A DNA stretch of 64,000 nt from Allobosea sp. (GCA_024231975.1 JAAEQB010000034.1:124001-188000); one strand, 5' to 3'; shown: positions 27,598 through 36,795, numbered from the stretch's first letter. Made by a program: numbers and translations. The notes: a model not told the origin generated them from the sequence alone.

Positions 27598-27700
27598 GAA
27601 AGAGGGGGCTCCGCAAATGGCATTGCCAGCTGCGGCTTTTCGGAGGTTCCATCGCAGATCGCGCCGGCGCTGGACAAGCGCGGCGTCATTGGGCTGAGCG

Positions 27701-29026
27701 ATGAGCGAGTCCAAATCCCTGCTGCGTGAGGAGCTCGCGCTGTCCGAGGCCTGCGACTGGATCGCCGCCAACGTCGATGGCGCCGTCGCCGAGCTCGATC
27801 GGATGATCGCGGTCGACACCTCCTTCCCGCCGGGCCTGGGCTATGACGATTTCGCCGGGCTGATGGAGGACTTCGTCGCCCCGCTCGGCTTTGCGACCGA
27901 GCGTGTGACCGTCCCCGAAAGCCTGTGGAAGGTGCCGAATGGCCCGGCCGCCGGTTCGCGCACCAATCTGGTCGCCAGCCGCGCCGGCGGCCGGCCGGTC
28001 TGCGGCCTCTATTTCCACGTCGACACCGTACCCGCCACGGCCGGCTGGCAAGGCGATCCGCTTCGGATGGAGCGCGACGGCGATCGCCTGATCGGCCTCG
28101 GCGCCGCCGACATGAAGGGCAGCATCGCCGCGATTCTGCTGGCCCTGCGCGCGGCGCGGGCTTGTGGGATCGAACTCGCCTATGATCCGATGCTGCTGTT
28201 CTGCACCGACGAGGAGGGCGGCCTCTATCCCGGCATCCGCTATCTCGCCGAGCAGCGGAAGCTCTCCGGTCATATCCTCAACTTCAACGGCAGCGCCGAG
28301 GCGCGGATCTGGGCAGGCTGCTTTGGCCTGTTCAACCTGCTGGTGCGCATCCACGGTCAGGCGGTGCATGCCGGCGAGGGCAATCGCAAGGGCTCCGGCC
28401 TCAACGCGATCGAGGGCGCTCTGCCGCTGCTCAATGCGCTGATGGCGCTGAAGGCACAGGTCGCGAGCCGGACCTCCGCCTTGCCGCCGCCGCCTGGCAA
28501 GCCGCCGCTGACCGCCCAACTCAATCTCGCTACGATCGAGGGTGGCACCGCCGGCGGCCAGGTTCCCGCCTTGCTCGAGCTGACGCTCAACCGGCGCTAT
28601 GCCCCGGAGGAGCGCTTCGAGGAGGCGCTGGCCGAGATCGAGGCGGTGATCCGCCGAAGCGCCGCCACCGTGCCGGGGCTCACCGTCGAGACCGCCCTGG
28701 TCGGCCATCTCATGCCGACCGCCGATCCGGCCGGCCCGCACTGGCCGCGCTGGCAGGCGGCGATGGGGCAGGGCTTCGGCTACGCGCCGCAGGATTTCCG
28801 GCGCTGGGGCGCTGCGAGCTGCTCCGATTTCGGCTGGGTCCAGCGCGCGACCGGCCAGCAGGAGGTGCTGCTCGGCGGTCTCGGCCGGCCCGATCGCAAC
28901 ATCCATTCGCCCGGCGAATACACCACGGTGCCGGACATCGTCTCGCTGGCGCAGGCGGTGCTGTCCTATCTCGCCGCCGATTTCAGGCCCGATCTCAACC
29001 CCGACATCCCGCCGTCCCAGAGCTGA
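27701..29026 (+). CDS. M20-family metallohydrolase (ArgE/DapE type), catalytic site intact
   Basis: A 441-residue zinc amidohydrolase/peptidase. All canonical elements are visible: the first metal His in YFHVDTVPAT, the bridging Asp in GAADMKGSIAA, the catalytic/metal glutamates in CTDEEGGLYPGIRY, a lid domain with the conserved His (IHGQAVHAGEG) and a C-terminal His in IHSPGEYTTV. It probably removes an acyl or amino-acid group from the imported substrate; the exact substrate is unknown. First gene of an operon with a dipeptide-type ABC transporter. Confidence 0.9.
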   Translation: MSESKSLLREELALSEACDWIAANVDGAVAELDRMIAVDTSFPPGLGYDDFAGLMEDFVAPLGFATERVTVPESLWKVPNGPAAGSRTNLVASRAGGRPVCGLYFHVDTVPATAGWQGDPLRMERDGDRLIGLGAADMKGSIAAILLALRAARACGIELAYDPMLLFCTDEEGGLYPGIRYLAEQRKLSGHILNFNGSAEARIWAGCFGLFNLLVRIHGQAVHAGEGNRKGSGLNAIEGALPLLNALMALKAQVASRTSALPPPPGKPPLTAQLNLATIEGGTAGGQVPALLELTLNRRYAPEERFEEALAEIEAVIRRSAATVPGLTVETALVGHLMPTADPAGPHWPRWQAAMGQGFGYAPQDFRRWGAASCSDFGWVQRATGQQEVLLGGLGRPDRNIHSPGEYTTVPDIVSLAQAVLSYLAADFRPDLNPDIPPSQS

Positions 29027-29037
29027 AGGAGCGCCCA

Positions 29038-30591
29038 ATGCCGAGCATCCATCGTCGCGATTTCCTCGCCGCCTCCGCCGCCCTGAGCGGCCTTGCCCTG
29101 TCCGGCGTGCCGGCCTTCGCTCAGGCGCCGCGCCGTGGCGGCACGCTACGCGTCAGCGTCGACCAGGCGGTCGCCAAGCTCAACCCGCTCGTCACCCGGG
29201 TGAACCCGGAATACCTGGTCGCCGAACTGCTCTATTCCGGCCTGACGCGGCTCAAGCCCGACATGAGCGCCGAGCCGGATCTCGCTGAATCCTGGACCAA
29301 TTCCGCCGATCTAACCGAGTGGACCTTTGCCTTACGCAAGGGCCTGACCTTCCATGACGGCTCGCCCTGCACCGCCGCCGACGTCGTCGCGACCTTCGAG
29401 GCGATCCTCGACGCCAAGACCGCGTCGCCCGCACGCCAGAATGTCGGCCCGATCGCCAAGGTCACCGCCAAGGACGACGCCACCGTCGTCTTCAACCTGT
29501 CGGCGCCGTTCGCCGACCTGCCGGTGACGCTGGCCTACACCAACGCCAAGATCGTGCCGGCCGCGGTGATCAAGAGCGGGCTGGAGAAGCTCGACCGCCA
29601 GGCAATCGGCACCGGTCCGTTCAAACTCGTCTCCTTCGAGCCGGAACGGCTGATCGTCGTCGCTCGCAACGACGCCTTCTACGACAAGGAGCGGCCCTAT
29701 CTCGATAAGATCGAGGTGGTGGTCTACCCGGACGTCAGCGCCGAGGCTTCCGCGCTGATCTCGGGCGATACCGACCTCATCACCACGACGCCGCCGACCG
29801 AGTTCGGGCGCCTGCAGAAGGCCTCCGGCGTCAAGGCGCTGCGCGTGCCCTCGGGCCAGTTCTGCAACGTCAACTTCGGTTGCGATCAGAAGCCGTTCAA
29901 TGACGTGCGCGTGCGCCAGGCGCTGGCGCTCACGGTCGATCGCGCCGCGATGGTCGATTTCGTCACCGAAGGCTTCGGCTCGGCCGGCAACGATACGCCG
30001 CTCAATCCCGCCTATCGCTTCCATGCCGACCTGCCGGCCAAGAAGGCCGACATCGCCAAGGCCAAGGCGCTGCTCGCCGAGGCCGGCTATCCCAAAGGGC
30101 TGGAAGCGACGCTGATCGCCTCCGACCGGCCGGGCCAGCGCACCCAGCTCGCCGTCGCGCTGCGCGAGATGGCCAAGCCCGCCGGCTTCGACATCAAGGT
30201 CGAGACCATGCCGCACGCGACCTATCTCGACCAGGTCTGGAAGAAGGGCTCGTTCTATGTCGGCTTCTACAACATGCAGGCGACGGCCGACGCCATCTTC
30301 TCGCTGCTCTACACCTCCAACGCCGCCTGGAACGAGACGCGCTGGAACAACGCCGCCTTCGACAAGCTGATCTTCGAGGCCAGGGCCACGGTCGACGAGA
30401 GCAAGCGCCGGGCGCTCTACGCCGAGGCGCAGAAGCTGATGAATGCTGAGGTGCCCTCGATCATCCCGGCCTTCTTCGACCTGCTCGGCGCCCAGCGCGA
30501 CTGGGTCGAGGGCTATCAGCTGCATCCGCGCGGCGCCGTCTTCCGGCTCGACCATGTCTCGCTCGGCGCCAAGGCGCCGAAGCGCGGCTGA
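29038..30591 (+). CDS. ABC transporter solute-binding protein, family 5 (DppA-like)
   Basis: A 517-residue periplasmic binding protein. The N-terminus MPSIHRRDFLAASAALSGLA is a Tat-type signal (RRDFL) ending near AFA-QA. The mature part follows the SBP_bac_5 pattern: RRGGTLRVSVDQAVAKLNPL, FHDGSPCTAADVVATFEAIL, AIGTGPFKLVSFEPE, and a KALLAEAGYPKGLEATLI-type segment near residues 343-360. Such proteins bind peptides, opines, nickel or other small amides, so the ligand is open. Located 11 bp after the M20 gene. Confidence 0.93.
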   Translation: MPSIHRRDFLAASAALSGLALSGVPAFAQAPRRGGTLRVSVDQAVAKLNPLVTRVNPEYLVAELLYSGLTRLKPDMSAEPDLAESWTNSADLTEWTFALRKGLTFHDGSPCTAADVVATFEAILDAKTASPARQNVGPIAKVTAKDDATVVFNLSAPFADLPVTLAYTNAKIVPAAVIKSGLEKLDRQAIGTGPFKLVSFEPERLIVVARNDAFYDKERPYLDKIEVVVYPDVSAEASALISGDTDLITTTPPTEFGRLQKASGVKALRVPSGQFCNVNFGCDQKPFNDVRVRQALALTVDRAAMVDFVTEGFGSAGNDTPLNPAYRFHADLPAKKADIAKAKALLAEAGYPKGLEATLIASDRPGQRTQLAVALREMAKPAGFDIKVETMPHATYLDQVWKKGSFYVGFYNMQATADAIFSLLYTSNAAWNETRWNNAAFDKLIFEARATVDESKRRALYAEAQKLMNAEVPSIIPAFFDLLGAQRDWVEGYQLHPRGAVFRLDHVSLGAKAPKRG

Positions 30592-30609
30592 GCGCAGGAC
30601 CGCAGCACC

Positions 30610-31557
30610 GTGTCGCCGGCTTACGTCCTCAAGCGCATCCTGCTGATCGGCTACACGCTGCTGGTCGTGTCGCTGATCGTCTTCGCGATCACCCAGGTCC
30701 TGCCGGCCGACGCCGCCGTGATGATGCTGGGCGAGAATGCGACGCCGGACGCGCTGGCGGCGCTGCGCGCCAAGATGGGCCTGAACGATCCCATCTGGAT
30801 GCAGTATCTGCACTGGCTCTCCGGCGTGCTGCGCGGCGATTTCGGCGTCTCGATGCGCACCGGCCAGCCGGTCGCCCCGGTGATGCTGGAAGCGCTCGGC
30901 CGCTCGCTGCTGCTTGCCCTGTTCTCGATCACGCTGATGCTGCTGGTGGCGATCCCGCTCGGCATCGTCGCCGCGGTCAGGCGGGGCAAGGCGGCCGATC
31001 TCGGCGTCGGCTTCCTCTCCTATGTCGGCGTCTCCTTGCCGGAATTCGTCACCGCGACGCTGATCGTGTTGCTGTTTGCGGACTGGCTGCAATGGCTGCC
31101 GGCGACCGGCTATGTCCCGCTGACCGAAGACCCGCTGCGAGGCCTGAAACACCTCGTCCTGCCGGTGCTGACGGTGTCGCTGATCCTGATCGCCCATGTC
31201 TCGCGCATGGTGCGCTCCGAGCTCGTCGACGTCCTGCACTCCGACTACATCCGCGCTGCCAGGCTGAAGGGTTTGTCGAAGCGGCAGGTGCTGTTCAAGC
31301 ATGCGCTGCGCAATGCGCTGCTGCCCACCATCACCATCGTCGCGCTCGATGTCGGCTATCTGCTCGGTGGTGTCATCGTGGTCGAGGAGATCTTCGCGCT
31401 GCCCGGCATCGGCCGGCAGCTCATCGTCGCGATCCAGGCGCGCGACCTGCCCTCGATCCAGGCCGGAGCGTTGATCATGGCGACGACCTACGCCGTCGCC
31501 AATTTCCTTGCTGATATCTGCTACGCGTGGCTCGATCGGAGGATCCAGTATGATTGA
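30610..31557 (+). CDS. ABC transporter permease (DppB-like)
   Basis: A 315-residue inner-membrane permease with about six helices. N-terminal AYVLKRILLIGYTLLVVSL, the LRAKMGLNDPIWMQYLHWL segment and GDFGVSMRTGQPV are standard for DppB/OppB. The EAA loop with YIRAARLKGLSKRQVLFKHA contacts the ATPase. GTG start, 18 bp after the binding-protein gene; its end overlaps the next permease start by 8 bp. Confidence 0.93.
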   Translation: MSPAYVLKRILLIGYTLLVVSLIVFAITQVLPADAAVMMLGENATPDALAALRAKMGLNDPIWMQYLHWLSGVLRGDFGVSMRTGQPVAPVMLEALGRSLLLALFSITLMLLVAIPLGIVAAVRRGKAADLGVGFLSYVGVSLPEFVTATLIVLLFADWLQWLPATGYVPLTEDPLRGLKHLVLPVLTVSLILIAHVSRMVRSELVDVLHSDYIRAARLKGLSKRQVLFKHALRNALLPTITIVALDVGYLLGGVIVVEEIFALPGIGRQLIVAIQARDLPSIQAGALIMATTYAVANFLADICYAWLDRRIQYD

Positions 31558-32374
31558 GATCCTCAGGCGCATGCTGCGCTCGCCGCAAGGCGCGCTCGGC
31601 CTCGTCATCGTCGGCCTCATCCTGCTCGTCGTGATCGTCGGGCCGTGGCTCGCTCCCAACGATCCCGAGAAGATGGCGCCGCTGATGCGCTACAAGCCGC
31701 CGAGCGCGCAGTTCTGGCTCGGCACCGACCAGTATGGCCGCGACATCCTGAGCCGCTTGCTGCACGGCGCCCGCGCCACCGTCCTGCTTGCAGTGCTGGC
31801 GACGGCGCTCGGCACGCTTGTCGGGGCGGTCGTCGGCACCGTCTCGGCCTTCCTCGGCGGGCGCAGCGACGAGGCGATCATGCGCACCGTCGACGCGATC
31901 ATGTCGATCCCGAGCCTGCTGCTGGCGCTGCTGATCGTGAACCTGCTCGGCAAGAGCAGCGTCAACGCGCTCTTCGCCATCGCGCTCGCCTTCGCACCGG
32001 GCATGGCGCGCGTTACCCGCTCGGTCGCGCTCTCCGTGCGCAAGCAGGACTATGTCAACGCGGCCATCGCGCGTGGCGAGAGCGCCGCCTTCATCGTCGG
32101 GCGCGAGATGCTGCCGAACGTGGTGGCGCCGATCATCGTCGAGATGACGATCCGCGTCGCCTTCGCGGTGATGCTGTTCGCGACGCTGTCCTTCCTCGGT
32201 CTCGGCGCGCAGCCGCCTGCGTCCGAATGGGGGCTGATGGTCTCTGAAGCCCGCCGCTTCATGCATCTCAGCCCCTGGATGATCCTGTGGCCGAGCCTTG
32301 CCGTCGCGCTGGTCGCCATCGGCTTCAACCTGCTCGGCGACGGCCTGCGCGACGTGCTGAACCCGAGGAGCTGA
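31550..32374 (+). CDS. ABC transporter permease (DppC-like)
   Basis: A 274-residue second permease of the heterodimer. LGTDQYGRDILSRLLHGAR is the DppC/OppC hallmark, followed by the EAA loop (DYVNAAIARGESAAFIVGRE) and ALVAIGFNLLGDGLRDVLNP at the end. The ATG at 31550 has GGAGGA 7 bp upstream and overlaps the previous gene's stop; the longer open frame to 31508 is not needed. Confidence 0.93.
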   Translation: MIEILRRMLRSPQGALGLVIVGLILLVVIVGPWLAPNDPEKMAPLMRYKPPSAQFWLGTDQYGRDILSRLLHGARATVLLAVLATALGTLVGAVVGTVSAFLGGRSDEAIMRTVDAIMSIPSLLLALLIVNLLGKSSVNALFAIALAFAPGMARVTRSVALSVRKQDYVNAAIARGESAAFIVGREMLPNVVAPIIVEMTIRVAFAVMLFATLSFLGLGAQPPASEWGLMVSEARRFMHLSPWMILWPSLAVALVAIGFNLLGDGLRDVLNPRS

Positions 32375-32378
32375 GGCG

Positions 32379-34001
32379 ATGGGCGAACCAATCCTCGACA
32401 TCGCCGGCTACAGCCTCGACTATGCGACGCCGACCGGCTTCACCCGTGCGCTCGACGACGTCACGCTCGCGATCGCCAAGGGCGAGGTGCTCGGCCTCGT
32501 CGGCGAATCCGGCTCCGGCAAGACCTCGCTCGCCTGGGCGATCATGCGTCATCTGCCGCAGAGCGCACGCGAGGCCGGCAGCATCCGCCTGACCGGGCAG
32601 GACCTGCTGAAGGCCTCTGAAGCCGAGATCGAGGCGATCCGCGGCCGGCGCATCGGCATGGTCTTCCAGGACCCGAGCACCTCGCTCAACCCGACGCTGC
32701 CGCTCGGCGAGCAGCTCGCCGAGGTGCTGGTGCGCCATCGCGGCCTGACGCGCCGGCAGGCCTGGGCGGAGGGCGAGGAGCGCCTCGCCCATGTCGGCTT
32801 AAAGGTGCCCGGCCAGATGATGCGGCGCTATCCGCACGAGGCCTCCGGCGGCGAGAAGCAGCGCGTCGTCATCGCCACCGCCTTCGCCTGCCAGCCCGAA
32901 TGCATCATCTTCGACGAGCCGACGACGGCGCTCGACGTCATCACTGCCCGCCAGATCCTCGACCTGTTCAAGGCCTTGCAGGAAGAGACCGGCGTCGCCT
33001 CGCTCTACATCTCGCATGACCTCGCGCTGGTCTCGCAGATCGCCAGCAAGGTCGCGGTGATCCATCGCGGCAAGATCGTCGAGCAGGGCGGAGTGGCCGA
33101 GGTCTTCGCCCGGCCGCAGGACGCCTATACGCAAAGGCTGCTCGCCGCCGTGCCGCGGCCGGATCATCGCCTGGTCGAGGCGGCTCCCGAGACGGCGGGC
33201 AAGCCGCTGGTCGAGGTCGAGAAGGTCAGCGTGCTCTACGGCCGCAAGCCCTTTCTCGGGCGCCTGCTCGGTCGGGCGAACACGCAGTTCACCGGCAATC
33301 GCGAGGTCAGCCTGTCGGTGAAGCCAGGCGAGATCCTCGGCATCGTCGGCGAATCCGGTTCGGGCAAGTCGACGCTCGCCAAGGCGATGACGGGGCTGAA
33401 CCGCTTCGAGGGCGAAATCCGCTTTGCCGGCCGCAGGATCACCGGCCTTTCCGATATGGACCGGGCCTATCGCCGCGACGTCCAGATCATCTTCCAGCAC
33501 CCGGATTCCTCGCTCAATCCGCGCCAGCGCATCCGCGAGATCCTGTCGCGCCCGCTCGCGCTCTATGGCGAGCCCGGCGCGCGCAAGGATGCCGCGGCGA
33601 TCGGCTCGCTGCTGGAGCAGGTGCGCCTGCCGGCATCCTATGCCGAGCGCTATCCGCACCAGCTCTCCGGTGGCGAGAAGCAGCGCGTCGCCATCGCCCG
33701 CGCCTTCGCCTCCAGGCCAAAGCTGGTGATCTGCGACGAGATCACCTCGGCGCTCGACGTCTCCGTGCAGGCCTCGGTGATCGAGCTTCTGGTCGACCTG
33801 CAGAAGCGCTTCGGCACGGCCTATCTCTTCATCACCCACGACCTCAACTTGGTCCGCCAGATCGCCCACCGCATCGCGGTGATGTATCGCGGCGACCTCG
33901 TCGATCTTGTCGATGTCGCCGCGCTCTCGGGCGCCGACCTCCACCCCTACACCCGCTCCCTGCTCGCCGCCGTGCCCGCCCCGGCCACGGCCGCCGCCTG
34001 A
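32379..34001 (+). CDS. ABC transporter ATPase, fused DppD-DppF type
   Basis: A 540-residue protein with two complete nucleotide-binding domains. Domain 1 (about 1-260): Walker A GESGSGKTS, signature ASGGEKQRVV, Walker B IIFDEPTTALD. Domain 2 (about 275-535): GESGSGKST, LSGGEKQRVA, VICDEITSALD. Both end with the H-loop (LYISHDL, LFITHDL). It powers import through the two permeases. In most dipeptide systems these are two separate genes; the fusion is common in rhizobia. It starts 4 bp after the permease stop. Confidence 0.93.
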   Translation: MGEPILDIAGYSLDYATPTGFTRALDDVTLAIAKGEVLGLVGESGSGKTSLAWAIMRHLPQSAREAGSIRLTGQDLLKASEAEIEAIRGRRIGMVFQDPSTSLNPTLPLGEQLAEVLVRHRGLTRRQAWAEGEERLAHVGLKVPGQMMRRYPHEASGGEKQRVVIATAFACQPECIIFDEPTTALDVITARQILDLFKALQEETGVASLYISHDLALVSQIASKVAVIHRGKIVEQGGVAEVFARPQDAYTQRLLAAVPRPDHRLVEAAPETAGKPLVEVEKVSVLYGRKPFLGRLLGRANTQFTGNREVSLSVKPGEILGIVGESGSGKSTLAKAMTGLNRFEGEIRFAGRRITGLSDMDRAYRRDVQIIFQHPDSSLNPRQRIREILSRPLALYGEPGARKDAAAIGSLLEQVRLPASYAERYPHQLSGGEKQRVAIARAFASRPKLVICDEITSALDVSVQASVIELLVDLQKRFGTAYLFITHDLNLVRQIAHRIAVMYRGDLVDLVDVAALSGADLHPYTRSLLAAVPAPATAAA

Positions 34002-34017
34002 CCTTGCGAGGCTAACG

Positions 34018-35238
34018 ATGAATCCGCGCGACCTGATCCATTCACTCGACGAGAAGGCTTGCCTCGCGCTGCTCTCCGACTGGGTGAAGCACAAGAGCTA
34101 CAGCGAGACCGAAGGCGAGAAGGCGCTCGTCCACCATGTCGTCGGGCAGATGCAGGCGATGGGCATCGAGGCGGAGGCGCAAGCTTTCGACGAGGGACGC
34201 CGCGCCAATGCGATCGGCCGCTGGAAGGGCACGGGTGGCGGCAAGAGCCTGCTCTTCAACGGCCATCTCGACACCAACCCGGCGACCGAGGGCTGGACGG
34301 TGGATCCCTGGGGCGGGGTGGTCGACGACGAGTTCATCTACGGCATCGGCGTCTCCAACATGAAGGCGGGCGATGCGGCCTATTACTGCGCGGTCAAGAC
34401 GCTGATCGACGCCGGCGTGAAGCTGAAGGGCGACGTGATCCTGACCTTCGTCGTCGGCGAATTGCAGGGCGGCGTCGGCACGGTCGCGGCGATCCGCAGC
34501 GGCATCCGCGCCGACTATTTCGTCAACAGCGAGCCGACCGACGTGCAGGCCGTGACCATGCACGCCTGCGCCTTCTCCTTCGTCATCGAGCTCACCGGCA
34601 ACACCCGCCACCTCTCCAAGCGCGAGCAGGCGGTCGATGCGATCATGGCCGCCTGCGACCTGATCCCGAAGCTGAACGCCATGACCTTCTCGGGCGCACC
34701 GTCGCCCGAGCATGAATCGATCAACCGCGTCCATGTCGGCGTCGTCCATGGCGCGCTCGGCAAGGAGCTGCACGAATGGCGCGCTCCGCAGGTCTCGGAC
34801 TATTGCAAGCTCAAGGGCTCCGGCCGCTATGCGCCCGGCCAGACGGAAGCAGGCGCGCTCGCCGACATGCAGCGCGAGCTCGCCGCGCTGGAGCAGCGCT
34901 TCCCCGGCCTCAAGACCGCGATCCGCGTCGAGAAGAAGGAAGGCCACCAGTCGATGCCGGCCTTCGAGGTCGCCAAGGACGCCCGCATCGTGAAGACCGT
35001 CAACGCCGCCTATGAGGCGGTGCGTGGCGAGAAGCAGCCGACCGGCGCGATCAAGCCGCCCGGTTTCTTCGGCACCGATGCCGGCCATCTCTATGCCGAA
35101 GCCGGCATGGAAGGCATCGTCTGCGGCCCCGGCGGGCGCTACAACACCATGCCCGACGAGCGCGTCGAGATCCGCGACTTCCTCGATATGGTCCGCATCT
35201 ACATGCTGACCATCCTCGATATCTGCGAAGTGGCGTGA
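34018..35238 (+). CDS. M20-family hydrolase-like protein with altered metal site
   Basis: A 406-residue protein with the M20 layout and a lid domain, but several metal-site residues differ from the family rule. FNGHLDTNP keeps the first His and Asp. The bridging-Asp motif (DMKGG-like) reads GVSNMKAGD, giving Asn. The DEE..G motif reads VGELQGG, keeping the catalytic-type Glu but replacing the metal Glu by Leu. The C-terminal His of the HxxDE-like motif appears as Thr in YNTMPDERVE. GTDAGHL supplies another His. It may bind one metal, use different ligands or be non-hydrolytic. It sits between the transporter ATPase and the M24-like gene; stop and next start overlap (GTGA). Start at 34018, 16 bp after the ATPase stop. 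Confidence 0.85.
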   Translation: MNPRDLIHSLDEKACLALLSDWVKHKSYSETEGEKALVHHVVGQMQAMGIEAEAQAFDEGRRANAIGRWKGTGGGKSLLFNGHLDTNPATEGWTVDPWGGVVDDEFIYGIGVSNMKAGDAAYYCAVKTLIDAGVKLKGDVILTFVVGELQGGVGTVAAIRSGIRADYFVNSEPTDVQAVTMHACAFSFVIELTGNTRHLSKREQAVDAIMAACDLIPKLNAMTFSGAPSPEHESINRVHVGVVHGALGKELHEWRAPQVSDYCKLKGSGRYAPGQTEAGALADMQRELAALEQRFPGLKTAIRVEKKEGHQSMPAFEVAKDARIVKTVNAAYEAVRGEKQPTGAIKPPGFFGTDAGHLYAEAGMEGIVCGPGGRYNTMPDERVEIRDFLDMVRIYMLTILDICEVA

Positions 35239-36371
35239 GCCCGCTCTTCCCGCGCGAGGAATTCGCCGGCCGGGCCGCCAAGGCCCGCGCCGCGATGGCG
35301 GAAGCAGGCGCCGAGCTGCTGCTGGTCGACCATGCCGAATTCCTGGCATGGCTGACCGGCTACACCGTCTCGGAGACGATGTATCGCGCCGCCTTCCTGC
35401 CAAGGGAGGGCGAGCCCTGGTTCGTGCTCCGCGAACTCGATGCCGGCCCATGCCGCGATGCCTGCTGGTTTTCCGACATCGTCGGCTTTGCCGATACAGC
35501 CGAGCCGCATGAGGTGATGGCGCGGGAGATCCGCCGACGCGGCTTCGCAGGCGCTGCGATCGGCGCCGATCACGCCTCCTATGGCTTCACAGCCGCGACC
35601 CGCGAGCGCTTTGCCGCTCTGCTGCCGCAGGCGCGCTTCGTCGACTTGCCGCGCGCAAGCGATCTCTTGCGGGCGGTGAAGTCGCCGGCGGAGATTGTCC
35701 TGATCGCGCAGGCGGCTGCGGTTGCAGACAAGGCGATGACCGCGATTGCTGCCCAGGCGCAGGCAGGCCTGTCGCCACGCGCTGCCGCTGCGATCGCCGC
35801 CGCCTGCTTCCTGGAGAACGGGGCCGACACCGGCGAAACCGGTCCGATCCTGCCGGGCGTCGGCGACCATGAATTCCTGCACGGCGTCATGACCGGCCAG
35901 CCGCTCGCGGACGGCGATATCCTGCATGTCGAGCTGATCCCCAAGGTCCGCAATCACGGCGCCCGGCTGATGCGGCCGGTGCTGATCGGCGAGGATCGGC
36001 GTGGCCTCGCGCCACTGGCCGAACGCCTCGTCGCCTTGCAGGACCGCCAACTCGTCGCGATGCGCCCAGGTGCCCTGGCCTGCGAGGTCGACGCCGTCCT
36101 GCGCGAAGCCGTACTCGCCGAGGGCCTGCGCCCGGTCTACGACAACGTCACCGGCTACACGCTCGGCCTCTATGGCCGCACACCGCGCACCAGCGATTTC
36201 TCACGCGTCTTCCTGCCGAACGCCCGCTGGCGGCTGGAGCAGGGCATGGTCTTCCACATGTATGTCTCGGCCGGCGGCCTCGGTTTCAGCGAGACCATTG
36301 TTGTCGAGGCCGAAGGCTGCCGACGGCTGACCGCGACACCGCGCCGGCTGCTCACCAACCGCATGGACTGA
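35235..36371 (+). CDS. M24-family (creatinase/ectoine-hydrolase-like) hydrolase lacking most metal ligands
   Basis: A 378-residue protein with the creatinase N-domain (about 5-130) and pita-bread C-domain (about 145-370). Of the five M24 metal ligands only the last Glu (FSETIVV) is clearly kept. The first two Asp positions read VELIP and ARLMR, the His position reads GYTLGL, and the fourth reads FHMYV. This pattern (GY-x-x-GL and MxFHM) resembles creatinase and ectoine hydrolase DoeA/EutD, M24 members that cleave C-N bonds in small molecules without metals. So a non-peptidase amidinase/amidohydrolase role on the imported compound is more likely than Xaa-Pro cleavage. GTG start overlapping the previous stop; last gene of the operon. 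Confidence 0.85.
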   Translation: MSPLFPREEFAGRAAKARAAMAEAGAELLLVDHAEFLAWLTGYTVSETMYRAAFLPREGEPWFVLRELDAGPCRDACWFSDIVGFADTAEPHEVMAREIRRRGFAGAAIGADHASYGFTAATRERFAALLPQARFVDLPRASDLLRAVKSPAEIVLIAQAAAVADKAMTAIAAQAQAGLSPRAAAAIAAACFLENGADTGETGPILPGVGDHEFLHGVMTGQPLADGDILHVELIPKVRNHGARLMRPVLIGEDRRGLAPLAERLVALQDRQLVAMRPGALACEVDAVLREAVLAEGLRPVYDNVTGYTLGLYGRTPRTSDFSRVFLPNARWRLEQGMVFHMYVSAGGLGFSETIVVEAEGCRRLTATPRRLLTNRMD

Positions 36372-36421
36372 GGGAGAGGGAGGGGCCAGCCCTCCGCCGG
36401 TCGGCCTTCTTGGCTCAATCG

Positions 36422-36457
36422 AATTAGCATTGACTAATGAATTAGTGATTGCTAATT
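36422..36457. promoter_or_regulatory. Large palindromic operator upstream of the ArsR-type regulator
   Basis: A 36-bp near-perfect palindrome centred at about 36439. Outer arms are AATTAGCA (36422-36429) and TGCTAATT (36450-36457); the inner core is ACTAAT-GA-ATTAGT (36433-36446). It ends 8 bp before the regulator's ATG, so bound repressor would block the start region: an autoregulatory site. Confidence 0.75.
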
Positions 36458-36465
36458 GATGTCCC

Positions 36466-36795
36466 ATGCTTGAGATCGCTTCCGTCTCCACCGTCATGCG
36501 CGCGCTCGCCGATCCGACAAGGCGTGCCGTGTTCGAACGGATTTCCGCCTGCGACGAGATCACCGTCGCGGAGCTCACCCGAGGCAGCGGTGTGACGCAG
36601 GGCGCCATCTCCCAGCATCTCAAATCGCTGAAGCAGGCCGGCCTCGTCGCCGAGCGGCCGGAGGGCCGCAACGTCTTCTACCGCGCCGAGCCGGAAGGCC
36701 TGGCGCCGCTCGTCGACTGGATCGGCCATTACGGCGTGTTCTGGCGCGAGCGCTTCAGCAAGCTCCGCACCCTTCTCAAGGAGATCGACCCATGA
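36466..36795 (+). CDS. ArsR-family transcriptional regulator
   Basis: A 109-residue winged-helix protein. MRALADPTRRAVFERI and the recognition region GVTQGAISQHLKSLKQAGLV are typical; the beta-wing reads RPEGRNVFYRAEPEGL. No metal-binding cysteine motif (the ArsR ELCVCDL string is absent), consistent with the SdpR-like members that pair with an SRPBCC protein. The stop overlaps the next gene's ATG (ATGA), and a palindromic operator lies just upstream. Confidence 0.93.
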   Translation: MLEIASVSTVMRALADPTRRAVFERISACDEITVAELTRGSGVTQGAISQHLKSLKQAGLVAERPEGRNVFYRAEPEGLAPLVDWIGHYGVFWRERFSKLRTLLKEIDP

